Source of the DNA: Acidimicrobiia bacterium
GTDB lineage: Bacteria; Actinomycetota; Acidimicrobiia; IMCC26256; JAMXLJ01
DNA: 64,000 nucleotides
Assembly: GCA_035651955.1 (NCBI GenBank)
Contig: DASRES010000069.1
Coordinates: 1 to 64,000 of the forward strand
Direction: 5' to 3'
Positions 32,941 to 43,356 of the stretch are shown here, piece by piece. The notes beneath the pieces are model-generated. The model did no database searches. It had not been told where the DNA came from and saw only the letters and a program-made list of their open reading frames with translations. The translations under genes and the position numbers were made by a program. Numbering within the stretch: the first letter of the stretch is position 1; the number at the start of each line of letters is the position of its first letter.

Positions 32941-33726
32941 ATGCGCCGCCTGTTCCCGGATCCGCTCGAAACGGTCGATCTCGACACGCTCGTCGACATG
33001 TACGCGCCCGAGCGCATCCCGGCCGGTCCCGCGCACGTGCGCGTGAACATGATCTCGAGCCTCGACGGGGCGATCAGCGTCAACGGACGGTCGGGTCCGC
33101 TGGGCGGCGAGCCCGACCACAAGGTGTTCGCGGTGCTGCGCTCGCACGCCGACGTCATCGTCGTGGGCGCCACGACGATGCGTTCCGAGGCGTACGGCCC
33201 CGCGCGCCTCGACGAGGACCACGAGCGTCGCCGAGGCGAACGGGGCCAGTCGCCGCAACCGCCGATCGCGGTGATCACGGGCCGTCCGGAGTTCGACTGG
33301 ACCTCGCCGTTCTTCACCGGTGCACGCGCGCGACCGATCGTCCTCACGACCACCGACGCAGCGACGCAGCTCGAGCAGCGCGACGACGTCGCGAACGTCG
33401 CGGACGTGGTGGTCGCGGGCGATCAGCGCGTCGACCTCGCGACCGCGCTCGGCGTCCTCGCGCATCGCGGCGCCCGCGCGGTGCTCGTCGAGGGTGGGCC
33501 CGGCATCAACGGTGAGCTCGCACGCGCCGATCTCGTGGACGAGCTGTGTCTCACCCTCTCGCCCCGCATCGTCGGCGGCGAGGGGCCGCGCATCCTGGCC
33601 GGACCCGTGATCTCCCCGCCGTACGAGCCCGAGATCCGTCACGTCCTCGAAGAGGACGGGTTCATGTTCCTGCGGATGCGACTGCGTCAGGGCGTGCGCG
33701 ACGCGGCGCGCGCCTCCTCGGCCTGA
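32941..33726 (+). CDS. RibD C-terminal-type pyrimidine reductase
   Basis: 261 residues, dihydrofolate-reductase-like fold of the RibD C-terminal family. Motifs: VRVNMISSLDGAISVNGRSG, DVIVVGATTMRSEAYGPARL, AVLVEGGPGINGEL (NADPH and substrate site) and LCLTLSPRIVGGEGPRIL. It may reduce a ribosylamino-pyrimidine in riboflavin/F420-linked metabolism or another pterin-like substrate; no deaminase domain and no rib genes nearby. The 3' end overlaps the convergent thioredoxin gene by 40 bp. Confidence 0.85.
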   Translation: MRRLFPDPLETVDLDTLVDMYAPERIPAGPAHVRVNMISSLDGAISVNGRSGPLGGEPDHKVFAVLRSHADVIVVGATTMRSEAYGPARLDEDHERRRGERGQSPQPPIAVITGRPEFDWTSPFFTGARARPIVLTTTDAATQLEQRDDVANVADVVVAGDQRVDLATALGVLAHRGARAVLVEGGPGINGELARADLVDELCLTLSPRIVGGEGPRILAGPVISPPYEPEIRHVLEEDGFMFLRMRLRQGVRDAARASSA

Positions 33727-34064
33727 CGTCGCACGTCGTCCATGTCGAGCGCGCGCACCTGACCGATCAGGTCGTCGAGGACGGGTCCGGGGAGCGCGCC
33801 CGGCTGCGCGAACAGCAGGACCTTGTCCCGGAAGACCATCAGCGTCGGGATGGACGAGATCCCCATCGCGGCCGCGAGTTCCTGTTGCGCCTCGGTGTCG
33901 ACCTTCCCGAACACGATGTCGGGGTTGCTCTCGGACGCGGCCTCGAACACCGGCGCGAACATCCGGCACGGCCCGCACCACGACGCCCAGAAGTCGACGA
34001 GCACGATGTCGTTGTCGACGATCGTCGACTCGAAGGTGTCGGCGGTCAGTTCGGTGGTGGGCAT
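33687..34064 (-). CDS. trx: Thioredoxin
   Basis: 125 residues, single thioredoxin fold: VLVDFWASWCGPCRMFAPVF (active-site WCGPC at about 29-33), cis-Pro in ISSIPTLMVF, and a ~20-residue charged C-terminal helix beyond the usual fold. Cytoplasmic (no signal). It reduces protein disulphides with thioredoxin reductase. It is divergent from the second molybdopterin oxidoreductase and overlaps the RibD-C gene end by 40 bp. Confidence 0.93.
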   Translation of the reverse strand: MPTTELTADTFESTIVDNDIVLVDFWASWCGPCRMFAPVFEAASESNPDIVFGKVDTEAQQELAAAMGISSIPTLMVFRDKVLLFAQPGALPGPVLDDLIGQVRALDMDDVRRQAEEARAASRTP

Positions 34065-34197
34065 GGGACGGCTCCGTGGGTGAGCGTGCGGTGTCTCGGA
34101 GTCGAACGAGGCGACGGCGTGCGGTATTCCGCCGTCGTCGAGACTGGCGACGCGACGGTGGGGCCGTCACACTGCACGGACCCGACAGGGAGTCGCC

Positions 34198-36456
34198 ATG
34201 ACCGTCGACGCCGGCGCCGCCGCTTCGGCCGACATCAGGCTCCGCACGTGCCCGCTGTGCGAGGCGATGTGCGGGCTGCAGTTGCACGTCGAGGACGGGC
34301 GGGTGACGCTCATCCGACCGAACCGCGACGACGTGTGGAGCAAGGGCTTCATCTGCCCGAAGGGCACGACGCTCGGTCACATCCACGAGGATCCCGACCG
34401 CGTGCGCGTCCCGATGGTGCGTGATGGCGAGACGTGGCGCGAGGTCTCGTGGGACGACGCGTTCGCGCGCTGCGAGGAGCTGTTGCGCGGTGTGATCGAC
34501 CGTCACGGCATGGAGGCCGTCACAGCGTTCGTCGGGAACCCGACCGCGCACAACTACTCGCTGTCCCGTTACGTCGCCGCGTTCATCGCGATGTCGGGGA
34601 TCTCGCCGATCTACTCGTCCGGCACCGTCGACCAGTGGCCGAAGAACGTCGTCTGCCAGCTGCTGTACGGGAACATGTGGCAGATCCCCGCGCCCGACGT
34701 CGCGCGCACCCACTACTGGCTCGTGATGGGCGCGAACCCGCACGCGTCGATGGGCAGCCTGCTCGCGCGGCCCGACGTGCTCGGCGACATCGAGCGCATC
34801 CGTGAACGCGGCGGACGGACCGTCGTCGTCGATCCTCGGCGAACGGGGACCGCCGAGCGTGCCGACGAGTGGGTCCCGATCGTTCCCGGTACCGACGCCG
34901 CGTTCCTCCTCGCGATCGTGCACGTGCTGTTCGCGGACGGCCTTGTGACGCTGGGCGACGTCGCGGATCTCGTGGACGGCGTCGACGACGTGGACGCCGT
35001 CGCACGCGAGTTCACGCCCGAGGTCGTCAGTCACGCCTGCGGTGTGCCCGCCGAGACGATTCGCCGTCTCGCGCACGAGATCGCCGCCGCGCCGAGCGCC
35101 GCGGTGTACGGGCGCATCGGGTTGTGCAACCAGGAGTTCGGCACGCTCGCGTCGTGGCTCGTCGACGTCGTGAACATCCTGACGGGGAACTTCGACCGTC
35201 CGGGCGGCCTGATGTTCGGCAACCCGATCGCGTGGCCCATCTCGAGCCTGCCCAACCCCGCGTTCGCGGAAGGTGCCGCGTTCGGGCGCTTCCACAGCCG
35301 CGTGCGCGGTGCTCCGGAGGTGCTCGGCCAGTTCCCGGTCTCGTGCCTCGCCGAGGAGATCGCGACGCCGGGTGACGGGCAGTTGAAGGCACTCGTGACG
35401 ATCGCCGGCAATCCCGTGATCAGCGCGCCCGAGTCGCAACGGCTCGACGACGCGCTCCCGATGCTCGAGTGCATGATCAGCGTCGACAACTGGATCAACG
35501 AGACGACTCGTCACGCGCACGTCCTGCTCCCGGGGCTGTCGCCGCTCGAGCAACCGCACTACGACGAGATGATCTGGTCGTGGGCGAGCCGCTCGGCGGG
35601 GAAGTGGTCCCCGGCCGTCTTCCCACCCGATCCCGCACGGCCCGACGAGTGGGAGGTGCTGCTCGGGCTCGCCGCGATCTGCCTCGGGCAGCCGCCGACG
35701 ACCGAGGTGGTCCGTGGACTCGACGACGCGTTCTTCTCCGGTCTCGTCGCTGCGAAGTGCGCCGACGACACGTCACCCGTGTTCGGGCGCGACCCGCAGG
35801 AGATCGTCGCCGCGTACGACGCCGGGGGTCCCGATCGCATGGCCGACTTCGCCGTCCGCAGCGGCCGGTGGGGCGACGGATACGGCGCGCGGCCTGACGG
35901 GCTCACGCTCCAACACTTCAAGGACGAGCCGAACGGGATCGATCTCGGTCCGATGGTCCCGCGCGTGCGCGAGGTGCTGCGCACACCGTCGCGGCGGATC
36001 GAGGTCGCGCCGCGCTACATCACCGACGACGCCGCCCGGCTGCGCGCGCGTCTCGAACGGCCGCGTGACGGTCTCGTGCTCGTGAGTCGTCGGCAGGTCC
36101 GCTCCAAGAACTCGTGGCTCCACAACGTCCGCGTGCTCATGAAGGGCAAGGACCGCTGCACGCTCCTCGTCCACCCGGACGACGCGTCGCGCCTGGGGCT
36201 CGTCGACGGCGCCCTCGCGCGTGTCGCGTCCGAGGCCGGCAGCGTCGAGGTCCCCGTCGAGGTGAGCGACGAGATGATGCTCGGTGTCGTGTGCCTGCCC
36301 CACGGCTGGGGCCACGACCGGCCCGGTACGCGCCAGTCGGTCGCGTCCGAGCACGCGGGCGTCAACAACAACCATCTCGCGCCCGGCCGGCTCGTCGACG
36401 CGATCTCGGGCAACGCGGTCGTCAACGGGATCCCGGTCGAGGTCGTGCCCGCCTGA
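34198..36456 (+). CDS. Molybdopterin (bis-MGD) oxidoreductase, 4Fe-4S type, B
   Basis: 752 residues, same superfamily as the enzyme at 25375 but clearly diverged. 4Fe-4S site CPLCEAMC plus CPKG; MopB motifs GANPHASMGS, VVDPRRTGTA, GLCNQEFG and HNVRVLMKGKDRC; C-terminal cap VCLPHGWGHDRPG and NNNHLAP. The presumed Mo-ligand region reads GTVDQWPKNV, again Asp-Gln rather than Sec/Cys. No small subunit, FdhD or Mob gene adjacent. A soluble formate-dehydrogenase-like or other reductase; substrate unknown. Confidence 0.85.
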   Translation: MTVDAGAAASADIRLRTCPLCEAMCGLQLHVEDGRVTLIRPNRDDVWSKGFICPKGTTLGHIHEDPDRVRVPMVRDGETWREVSWDDAFARCEELLRGVIDRHGMEAVTAFVGNPTAHNYSLSRYVAAFIAMSGISPIYSSGTVDQWPKNVVCQLLYGNMWQIPAPDVARTHYWLVMGANPHASMGSLLARPDVLGDIERIRERGGRTVVVDPRRTGTAERADEWVPIVPGTDAAFLLAIVHVLFADGLVTLGDVADLVDGVDDVDAVAREFTPEVVSHACGVPAETIRRLAHEIAAAPSAAVYGRIGLCNQEFGTLASWLVDVVNILTGNFDRPGGLMFGNPIAWPISSLPNPAFAEGAAFGRFHSRVRGAPEVLGQFPVSCLAEEIATPGDGQLKALVTIAGNPVISAPESQRLDDALPMLECMISVDNWINETTRHAHVLLPGLSPLEQPHYDEMIWSWASRSAGKWSPAVFPPDPARPDEWEVLLGLAAICLGQPPTTEVVRGLDDAFFSGLVAAKCADDTSPVFGRDPQEIVAAYDAGGPDRMADFAVRSGRWGDGYGARPDGLTLQHFKDEPNGIDLGPMVPRVREVLRTPSRRIEVAPRYITDDAARLRARLERPRDGLVLVSRRQVRSKNSWLHNVRVLMKGKDRCTLLVHPDDASRLGLVDGALARVASEAGSVEVPVEVSDEMMLGVVCLPHGWGHDRPGTRQSVASEHAGVNNNHLAPGRLVDAISGNAVVNGIPVEVVPA

Positions 36457-36487
36457 CGACGGTCGGCGTGCACGCGACGATGTCGAC

Positions 36488-37135
36488 ATGAGCGACCACC
36501 AGCCCGGCGCCCGGCTGCCGAGCGAGAGCGACATCGGCATGATCGAGAGCGGCGAGGCGGAGGCGTACGGGCACGTCGCCGCGCGTGCGTTCCACGACGA
36601 TCCTGCGTTTCGCTACCTGGTCCCCGACGACGCACGACGCCGGCGCGGCCTGCCGACGTTCTTCCGTGCGTCGATCGACGCGACCGCGCCCGAGGGTGCG
36701 ACGTTCGTCGCGCGCCGGGGCGGGGTCGCGGCGGGTGTCGCGTCGTGGGTGCCGCCCGGCCGGTACCCGCTCCCGGCGGGAACGCAGCTCCGCCAGGCGT
36801 TCGGCACGTTGCGGGCGCTGCTCCATGCGCCCCGCGCGATCCCCGACGGCGTGCGCGCGCTCGTCGCGATGGACCGCACGCACCCGCACGACGAGCACTG
36901 GTACCTCGCGCTGCTCTGCGTCGACCCGGCCGAGCAGAGCCACGGCTACGGCGCCGCGCTCGTGATGCGAGGACTCGAGCGCGCCGATGCCGACGGGCTG
37001 CCCGCGTACCTCGAGACGTCCAATCCCCGGAACCTCGCGTGGTACGGCCGCTTCGGCTTCGTGGTCGAGCGTGAGCTGCGACCGTGGCGCGCGGGCCCGC
37101 CGCTGTGGACGATGCGTCGCCCCGCACGCGGGTGA
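36488..37135 (+). CDS. GNAT-family N-acetyltransferase
   Basis: 215 residues. GNAT fold with the acetyl-CoA loop in LCVDPAEQSHGYGAALVMRG (Q-x-x-G-x-G/A) followed by YLETSNPRNLAWYGRFGF, the C-terminal arm common to actinobacterial acetyltransferases. An Arg/Pro-rich middle segment precedes it. ATG 36488 gives a start 32 bp after the oxidoreductase; the longer frame overlaps that gene. Substrate unknown. Confidence 0.85.
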   Translation: MSDHQPGARLPSESDIGMIESGEAEAYGHVAARAFHDDPAFRYLVPDDARRRRGLPTFFRASIDATAPEGATFVARRGGVAAGVASWVPPGRYPLPAGTQLRQAFGTLRALLHAPRAIPDGVRALVAMDRTHPHDEHWYLALLCVDPAEQSHGYGAALVMRGLERADADGLPAYLETSNPRNLAWYGRFGFVVERELRPWRAGPPLWTMRRPARG

Positions 37136-37138
37136 CCG

Positions 37139-37765
37139 TCAGCCGTTCGCGTCCTCGGGCACCGGCAAGAGGTCGGCGGCCTCGTTCCACGTGCGTACGA
37201 CCCGCGTCTCGTGCTCGAACCCGAGGACGCACAGCGCGGCGGTGTCGAGCGCGAGGAGCCGCCCCGTGTGTGGGTCGACGTCGAGCCAGCACGCGGCGAG
37301 GACGCGGAGGATGTGTCCGTGCGCGAACAACGCGGCATCGCCGTCGACGGCCGCCACCTCGGCCAGCACGTGACGCGCGCGCGCCGCGACCTCGTCGATC
37401 GTCTCGCCGCCCGGCACCGGACCGTTCCAGATGGTCCATCCGGGCACTCGTTCGCGGATCCGCTCGGTCGTCAGTCCCTCGTACTCGCCGTAGTCCCACT
37501 CGCGCAGCGCGGGCTCGACGCGCGCGACGTCGAGGTATCCGGCGATGCGGCACGTCTCCGTCGCGCGCTGCAACGGGCTCGTCAACACGGCGCCGAACGG
37601 CCGTCCCCCGAGCCGCCGTCCGAGGGCGCGCGCCTGCTCGCGCCCCTCCTCGGTCAGCGCGACGTCGGTGCGACCCGTGTGCCGCCCCGACGACGACCAC
37701 TCCGTCGCGCCGTGACGTACGAGCCAGACCTCTCGGACGCGCGGTCGCGCGCCGTCGACGGCCAC
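37139..37765 (-). CDS. Histidine phosphatase family protein (phosphoglycerate-mutase-like)
   Basis: 208 residues. Catalytic RHG in EVWLVRHGATEWS, TSPLQRATETC, the second His in FAHGHILRVLAACW. The enzyme forms a phosphohistidine and dephosphorylates small phosphorylated molecules (sugar phosphates are typical). It lies directly downstream of zwf (6 bp) and probably belongs to the pgi-gnd-zwf operon. Confidence 0.87.
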   Translation of the reverse strand: MAVDGARPRVREVWLVRHGATEWSSSGRHTGRTDVALTEEGREQARALGRRLGGRPFGAVLTSPLQRATETCRIAGYLDVARVEPALREWDYGEYEGLTTERIRERVPGWTIWNGPVPGGETIDEVAARARHVLAEVAAVDGDAALFAHGHILRVLAACWLDVDPHTGRLLALDTAALCVLGFEHETRVVRTWNEAADLLPVPEDANG

Positions 37766-37771
37766 GCGCCG

Positions 37772-39211
37772 CTACGCCTTCGGGTCGTGCCAGCCGCCGT
37801 CCGCGGCGACGAGCGCATCTGCCTCGCTCGGTCCCCACGAGCCCGGGTCGTACGGGATGGCGCGCGGGTGGTCGCGGATGACCGGGTCGACGACACGCCA
37901 CGCGGCTTCGACGCCGTCCTCCCGCGCGAACAGGAGCTTCTCGCCCTCGAGCGCGTCGCCGATGAGACGCTCGTACGGCGTCATCTCGTCCGTCGAGCTG
38001 TTGCACAGGTAGAGCTCGAGCTGGCGCCCGACGAAGTCCTCACCGGGTCTCTTCGCGCGCGCGCCGAGCGCGATGACGACCTCCGGGTTGAGCCGGAAGC
38101 GCAAGTAGTTCGTCTTCCCTGGTGGCGGCTCGGAGTCGGCGAAGACCCGCTGCGGCGGCGCCTTGAGCTCGACCATGACCTCGGTGCACGTCGCCGGCAG
38201 CTTCTTGCCGGCCCGCACGTAGAACGGCACGCCCTCCCAGCGCCACGAGTCGATGAAGAAGCGCACCGCGACGTACGTCTCGACGTCGGAGTCGGCGGCG
38301 ACACCGGGTTCGTCGTGGTAGCCGACGAACTGGCCGCGCACGATGTCGCGCGGTGCCAGCGACCGCATCGCGCGGAACACCTTCTCCTTCTCGTCCCGCA
38401 GCGGCTCGATGCCGTCGCCGACGGGCGGTTCCATCGCGAGCAGCGCGATCACCTGGAGCAGGTGGTTCTGGACGACGTCGCGCAGCGCGCCGACCTCTTC
38501 GTAGAACTTGCCCCGCCCCTCGACGCCGAACGCCTCGGCCATCGTCACCTGCACGCTCGCGACGTAGTTGCGGTTCCAGATCGGCTCGAGGAACGAGTTC
38601 GCGAACCGGAAGTACAAGATGTTCTGGACGGGTTCCTTCCCGAGGTAGTGGTCGATCCTGAACACGCGGTCCTCGGGGAACACGGCGTGCAGCGCCTGGT
38701 TCAGCTCGCGCGCGGACTGGAGGTCGCGGCCGAACGGCTTCTCGACGATGACGCGGCCGCCCTTCTCGCACTTCGACGTCGCGAGCCCCTGGATGACCGT
38801 CGCGAACAGGCTCGGCGGGATCGCGAGATAGTGCGCGGGGAAGTGCGAGCCGACGAGCGCGGCGGCGAGGCGCTCGAACGTCGTCCCGTCGCGGTAGTCC
38901 CCGTGCACGTAGCGCAGCATCGACGCCAGCTTGTCGAAGGCCGGCTCGTCGTCGACGCCGCCGCCGAACTTCTCGATCCCGTCGCGCGCGCGGTCGCGCA
39001 ACTGGTCGACGGTCCACTGCTCGACCGCGACACCGACGACGGGGACGTCGAGGCGACCCGACTTCGTCAGCTCGTACAGCGAGGGGAAGATCTTCTTGTG
39101 CGCGAGGTCGCCGGTCGCGCCGAACAGCACGAGCGCGTCCGAGGGCCGGCCGGGTTCGGTCGCGGCCGGACCGGTCGTGGTCGCTGCAGCGGTGTCGCCG
39201 ACCGCGGTCAC
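37772..39211 (-). CDS. zwf: Glucose-6-phosphate dehydrogenase
   Basis: 479 residues. NAD(P)-binding [28 protein letters not shown], active-site [13 protein letters not shown] (His and Lys) and the conserved [16 protein letters not shown]. It oxidises glucose 6-phosphate, the first step of the pentose-phosphate pathway. The GTG start overlaps the gnd stop (GTGA); a longer in-frame extension lies inside gnd. An ~18-residue Ala/Thr-rich lead precedes the Rossmann fold. Confidence 0.96.
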   Translation of the reverse strand: MTAVGDTAAATTTGPAATEPGRPSDALVLFGATGDLAHKKIFPSLYELTKSGRLDVPVVGVAVEQWTVDQLRDRARDGIEKFGGGVDDEPAFDKLASMLRYVHGDYRDGTTFERLAAALVGSHFPAHYLAIPPSLFATVIQGLATSKCEKGGRVIVEKPFGRDLQSARELNQALHAVFPEDRVFRIDHYLGKEPVQNILYFRFANSFLEPIWNRNYVASVQVTMAEAFGVEGRGKFYEEVGALRDVVQNHLLQVIALLAMEPPVGDGIEPLRDEKEKVFRAMRSLAPRDIVRGQFVGYHDEPGVAADSDVETYVAVRFFIDSWRWEGVPFYVRAGKKLPATCTEVMVELKAPPQRVFADSEPPPGKTNYLRFRLNPEVVIALGARAKRPGEDFVGRQLELYLCNSSTDEMTPYERLIGDALEGEKLLFAREDGVEAAWRVVDPVIRDHPRAIPYDPGSWGPSEADALVAADGGWHDPKA

Positions 39212-40227
39212 TGCTGGGCCTGCTTCTCGAGGTGCCCGCCGAACTCCTTGCGCATCGCGGACTGCAACCGGTTCGCGAACTCGGCGTTGCCCTGCGACGC
39301 GAAGCGCGAGTAGAGCGCGGCGGCGAGCACCTGCGCGGGCACGCCCTCCTCGATCGCGGCCTGGACGGTCCAGCGGCCTTCGCCGGAGTCGGAGACGCGA
39401 CCGGTGAACCCGTCGAGCGTCGGCGACTCGAGCAACGCGGTAGCGGTGAGGTCGAGCAGCCACGAGCTGATCACGCTGCCGCGTCGCCACACCTCCGCGA
39501 CCGCGGTCGTGTCGATGTCGAAGTGGTAGTACTGCGGGTCCTGGAGCGGCGCGGTCTCGGCGTCGAACTCCTGCTTGCGCGAGCCGACGTCGGCGTCGTG
39601 CAGGATCGCGAGCCCTTCCGCGTACGCGGCCATGATCCCGTACTCGATCCCGTTGTGGACCATCTTGACGAAGTGGCCTGCGCCGTTGGGACCGCAGTAC
39701 AGGTAGCCGTGCTCGGCGGTCGACGGCTCACCGCTCCGCCCCGGCGTGCGTGGCGCGGCGTCGACACCGGGCGCGAGCGACCGGAAGACCGGGTCGAGCC
39801 GTTCGACGACGTCGCGCTCGCCACCGATCATCATGCAGTAGCCGCGTTCGAGGCCGAACACGCCGCCGCTCGTGCCGACGTCCACGTAGTGGATGCCGGT
39901 CGGTGCGAGCATCTCGGCGCGGTCGACGTCGTCGCGGTAGTACGAGTTGCCGCCGTCGATGATGACGTCGTCGCGGTCGAGCAGCTTCACGAGCTGATCA
40001 ACGGTGTCGGCGACGAACGCGGCCGGGACCATCATCCATGCCGCACGCGGACGTTCGAGCTTCGCCACGAAGTCCTCGACCGAGCCCGCGCCGGTCGCGC
40101 CCTCGCTCTCGAGCGTCTTCACGGCGTCGGCGTTCACGTCGTACACCACGCAGTCGTGTCCGTCGCGCATGAGGCGGCGCACGAGGTTCGCGCCCATGCG
40201 GCCGAGCCCGATCATCCCGAGTTGCAT
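39208..40227 (-). CDS. gnd: 6-phosphogluconate dehydrogenase, decarboxylating (short form)
   Basis: 339 residues, the short (GntZ/YqeC-like) class. Rossmann [28 protein letters not shown], substrate-binding [20 protein letters not shown] and the catalytic Lys in [13 protein letters not shown]. Arg/Asn choice after the first strand is typical of the NAD-linked or dual forms. Sits 4 bp after pgi and overlaps zwf. Confidence 0.95.
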   Translation of the reverse strand: MQLGMIGLGRMGANLVRRLMRDGHDCVVYDVNADAVKTLESEGATGAGSVEDFVAKLERPRAAWMMVPAAFVADTVDQLVKLLDRDDVIIDGGNSYYRDDVDRAEMLAPTGIHYVDVGTSGGVFGLERGYCMMIGGERDVVERLDPVFRSLAPGVDAAPRTPGRSGEPSTAEHGYLYCGPNGAGHFVKMVHNGIEYGIMAAYAEGLAILHDADVGSRKQEFDAETAPLQDPQYYHFDIDTTAVAEVWRRGSVISSWLLDLTATALLESPTLDGFTGRVSDSGEGRWTVQAAIEEGVPAQVLAAALYSRFASQGNAEFANRLQSAMRKEFGGHLEKQAQQ

Positions 40228-40231
40228 CGCT

Positions 40232-41911
40232 TCACCCTTCGTCTCGATCCGTGGCCGTGCGACTCGCGGCGCCCGCCGGAGGCGGTGGCTCGGCCAGCGC
40301 GCGGTACCGGCGGATCAGCGCGTTCGTCGAGCTGTCGTGGTCGAGTGGCGCGTCCCCAACATCGCGCAGCTGCGGGACGATCCGGTTCGCGAGCACCTTC
40401 CCGAGCTCGACACCCCACTGGTCGAAGGAGTTGATGTCCCAGACGGTCCCCTGCGTGAACACCTTGTGCTCGTACGTCGCGACGAGCTGGCCGAGCGTGT
40501 AGGGCGTCAGCTGCCCGAGCAGGAGTGTGTTCGTCGGCCGGTTGCCGGGAAACGTCCGGTGCGGCACCTGCTCGGGCGGCACCCCTTCCGCTTCGACCTC
40601 GCGGGCCGTCTTGCCGAACGCGAGCGCCTCGGTCTGCGCGAACAGGTTGGCGACGAGGAGGTCCTGGTGGTCGCCGACGTCGTGGTTCGGGCGCACGAAC
40701 CCGACGAAGTCGCACGGGATCAGCCGCGTGCCCTGGTGGATGAGCTGGTAGAAGGCGTGCTGGCCGTTCGTCCCCGGCTGTCCCCACACGACCGGGCCCG
40801 TCTGCAACCGGACGGGGTTGCCGGCGAGGTCGACCGACTTCCCGTTGCTCTCCATGTCGAGCTGCTGGAGGTACGCCGTGAAGCGCGACAGGTACTGGCT
40901 GTAGGGCAGCACCGCGTGCGTCTGGGCGCCGAAGAAGTCGATGTACCAGATGCCGATCAGGCCGAGCAGGACGGGCAGGTTCTCGTGGAACGGCGCCCGG
41001 CGGAAGTGCTCGTCGATCGCGTGGAACCCGGCGAGCATCTCCGCGAAGCGCTCGGGCCCGATCGCGACCATCAACGACAGGCCGATCGCGGAGTCGTAGG
41101 AGTAGCGCCCGCCGACCCAGTCCCAGAAGCCGAACATGTTCGCGGTGTCGATGCCGAACTCCGCGACCTTCTGCGCGTTCGTCGAGACAGCGACGAAGTG
41201 ACGCTCGACCGCGTCCTCGCCGAGCGCGGCGACGAGCCACTCGCGCGCGGTGCGTGCGTTCGTCAACGTCTCGAGCGTCGTGAACGTCTTCGACGACACC
41301 ACGAACAGCGTCTGCGCGGGATCGAGATCGTGGAGGGCCTCCCACACGTCGGTGCCGTCGACGTTCGACACGAACCGGAACGTCAGGTCGCGTCGGCTGA
41401 AGTCGCGCAACGCCTCGTAGGCCATCGCGGGTCCGAGGTCGGAGCCGCCGATCCCGATGTTGACGACGTTCCGGATCGGCTGCCCCGTCGCGCCGCGCCA
41501 TGTGCCCGATCGGACCTGCTCCGAGAACGCGCTCATGCGGTCCAGGACGTCGTGGACCTCGGCGACGACGTCGACACCGTCGACGACGAGCGACGTCGCA
41601 CGCGGCATCCGCAGCGCGACGTGCAGGACGGAACGATCCTCGGTGACGTTGATCCTCTCGCCGGCGAACATCGCGTCGATCCGCTCGCGAAGGCCGGCGC
41701 GTGTCGCGAGCGCGCACAGCAGCCGGATCGTCTCCGCCGTGAGGCGGTTCTTCGAGTAGTCCAGGTAGATCCCGTCGACCTCGAGCGTCATGCGCTCGCC
41801 GCGGGCCGGATCCGTCGCGAAGAGGTCGCGCAGGTGGACGTCGCGGATCGCGGCGAAGTGGTCGGCGAGCGCCTGCCACTCGGGTGACTCGATGATCGAC
41901 TGCTCCGGCAC
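40232..41911 (-). CDS. pgi: Glucose-6-phosphate isomerase
   Basis: 559 residues. SIS-domain motifs [51 protein letters not shown] and [20 protein letters not shown] (active-site His), and a C-terminal Lys helix. Interconverts glucose 6-phosphate and fructose 6-phosphate. First gene of pgi-gnd-zwf, divergent from the AlkA-like gene. Confidence 0.96.
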   Translation of the reverse strand: MPEQSIIESPEWQALADHFAAIRDVHLRDLFATDPARGERMTLEVDGIYLDYSKNRLTAETIRLLCALATRAGLRERIDAMFAGERINVTEDRSVLHVALRMPRATSLVVDGVDVVAEVHDVLDRMSAFSEQVRSGTWRGATGQPIRNVVNIGIGGSDLGPAMAYEALRDFSRRDLTFRFVSNVDGTDVWEALHDLDPAQTLFVVSSKTFTTLETLTNARTAREWLVAALGEDAVERHFVAVSTNAQKVAEFGIDTANMFGFWDWVGGRYSYDSAIGLSLMVAIGPERFAEMLAGFHAIDEHFRRAPFHENLPVLLGLIGIWYIDFFGAQTHAVLPYSQYLSRFTAYLQQLDMESNGKSVDLAGNPVRLQTGPVVWGQPGTNGQHAFYQLIHQGTRLIPCDFVGFVRPNHDVGDHQDLLVANLFAQTEALAFGKTAREVEAEGVPPEQVPHRTFPGNRPTNTLLLGQLTPYTLGQLVATYEHKVFTQGTVWDINSFDQWGVELGKVLANRIVPQLRDVGDAPLDHDSSTNALIRRYRALAEPPPPAGAASRTATDRDEG

Positions 41912-41986
41912 CGGGGGCTCCTGAGGACGGGGACGGGAAGATCATGGCTCCGCCGAGCGGGACGCGGGCGCGGGCAGAATCCGTCG

Positions 41987-42892
41987 GTGCACGAACGCCG
42001 GTTGCAACCCCGGGTGCCGGTCGACCTCGCGGCCACCTTGGCGCCGTTGCAGCGCGGTCGCCACGACCCGTGCACGCGGGTTCGGCCCGACGACGTCTGG
42101 CGGGCGACCCGTACTCCGTGCGGTCCCGTCACGACCCGCATCATGCGCGACCGCGACGACGTCGTCGTGCGCGCGTGGGGTCCTGGGGGGGCATGGGCGC
42201 TCGAGCGCGTCGAGGCGCTCCTCGGGCTCGACGACGACGCGACGGACTTCGTCCCTCGCGACGGGCTGGTCGCCGAGCTGCACCGGCGGAACCCCGGTCT
42301 CCGGCTCGGCGCGAGCGGAGCGGTCGTGGAAGCCGCGGTGGCGTCCGTCGTCGAGCAGCGCGTCACGTCGATCGAGGCGCACCGCAGCTACGCGCGGCTC
42401 GTGCGCCGATACGGCGAGCGCGCGCCGGGACCGGCCGGTGCGGCCGGGCTGATGGTGCCGCCGGTACCGGAGCGGCTTCGCAGCCTCCCGTACTGGGCGT
42501 TCCACCCGCTCGGCATCGAGCGACGCCGTGCCGACACGATCCGGCGTCTGTGCGCCCGGGCGACGAGCCTCGAACGCATCGCGACGCTCGACGCGCACGA
42601 CGCGCAGCGCGCGCTGCGATGTGTCGACGGTGTCGGCCCGTGGACCGCGGCCGAGGTCGCGAGCGTCGCGCTGGGTGACCGCGACGCGGTGAGCGTCGGC
42701 GACTACCACCTGCCCGGCATCGTGTCGTGGTCGCTCGCGGGCGAGCGCGACGGCGACGACGCGCGCATGCTCGAGCTGCTCGAGCCGTACCGGCCGCAGC
42801 GGGCCCGTGTGATCAGGCTGCTGATGCGGGGTGGGTCGGGCCCGCCCCGCCGTGCTCCGCGCGCGCGTCTGCGCGCCATTGAGCGCATCTGA
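41987..42892 (+). CDS. AlkA-like DNA-3-methyladenine glycosylase
   Basis: 301 residues. HhH-GPD fold in the C-terminal half: VASVVEQRVTSIEAHRSYAR, LGIERRRADTIRRL, HhH CVDGVGPWTAAEVA and the catalytic-Asp loop VSVGDYHLPGIVSW. Removes alkylated bases by flipping. GTG 41987 was chosen after CAGAAT and a short gap; the N-terminal ~90 residues match AlkA-N-like regions weakly. Divergent from pgi. Confidence 0.85.
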   Translation: MHERRLQPRVPVDLAATLAPLQRGRHDPCTRVRPDDVWRATRTPCGPVTTRIMRDRDDVVVRAWGPGGAWALERVEALLGLDDDATDFVPRDGLVAELHRRNPGLRLGASGAVVEAAVASVVEQRVTSIEAHRSYARLVRRYGERAPGPAGAAGLMVPPVPERLRSLPYWAFHPLGIERRRADTIRRLCARATSLERIATLDAHDAQRALRCVDGVGPWTAAEVASVALGDRDAVSVGDYHLPGIVSWSLAGERDGDDARMLELLEPYRPQRARVIRLLMRGGSGPPRRAPRARLRAIERI

Positions 42893-42910
42893 AGCGAGAC
42901 CCCGACTCGT

Positions 42911-43285
42911 TCACGCCGGTGGTCTCGCGAGCGGCTGCCGCCCCGCGAACCCGTCCTCGGGCCAGTGCCACCACGCGAGCTCGGGCTCGTCGACGATCCA
43001 GCACAGCCAGTAGTCCCGCCCGCTGGGAGCCACCGCGTGGAAGTCGACCAGTCCGCGCTCGACGTCGCGCAGGACGATGCCGTCCCGGTCGAGCTCGGCG
43101 AGCAGCGCCTGCACCTGCGTGTCGAGCGGTCCACCCTCGCGGTGCCCGTTCGTCCCGGCGTGGCCGTTGCCGGCGACGTTCGCCGCGCGCTCGCGGGCCT
43201 CGGTCATCAGGTCGCGGACGCGCTCGACGATCGCGTGCACGCGCTCGAGGGCGGCGTTCGCCTCGTCGACCGTCCAGATCCGCAT
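42911..43285 (-). CDS. DUF2203-family protein
   Basis: 124 residues, begins MRIWTVDEANAALERVHAIV, a helix typical of DUF2203, then a C-terminal WCWI/HWPEDGF segment (YWLCWIVDEPELAWWHWPED). Function unknown; the family is common in actinobacteria. Start ATG 43285 chosen at the conserved N terminus; upstream TAGCGT with a 7-base gap fits a leaderless transcript. Convergent with the AlkA-like gene, divergent from pheA. Confidence 0.8.
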   Translation of the reverse strand: MRIWTVDEANAALERVHAIVERVRDLMTEARERAANVAGNGHAGTNGHREGGPLDTQVQALLAELDRDGIVLRDVERGLVDFHAVAPSGRDYWLCWIVDEPELAWWHWPEDGFAGRQPLARPPA

Positions 43286-43356
43286 CGGCGGAACGCTAGA
43301 TGTGCCGTGAAGCGTCGGCACGGACCCCGCCGGTGACGCCGGTACGATGCGCGGAC

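Noticed and set aside
32746-35559. A 937-codon minus-strand frame
   Set aside because: Antisense to the RibD-C and molybdopterin genes and out of frame with trx; no motif, shadow of real genes.
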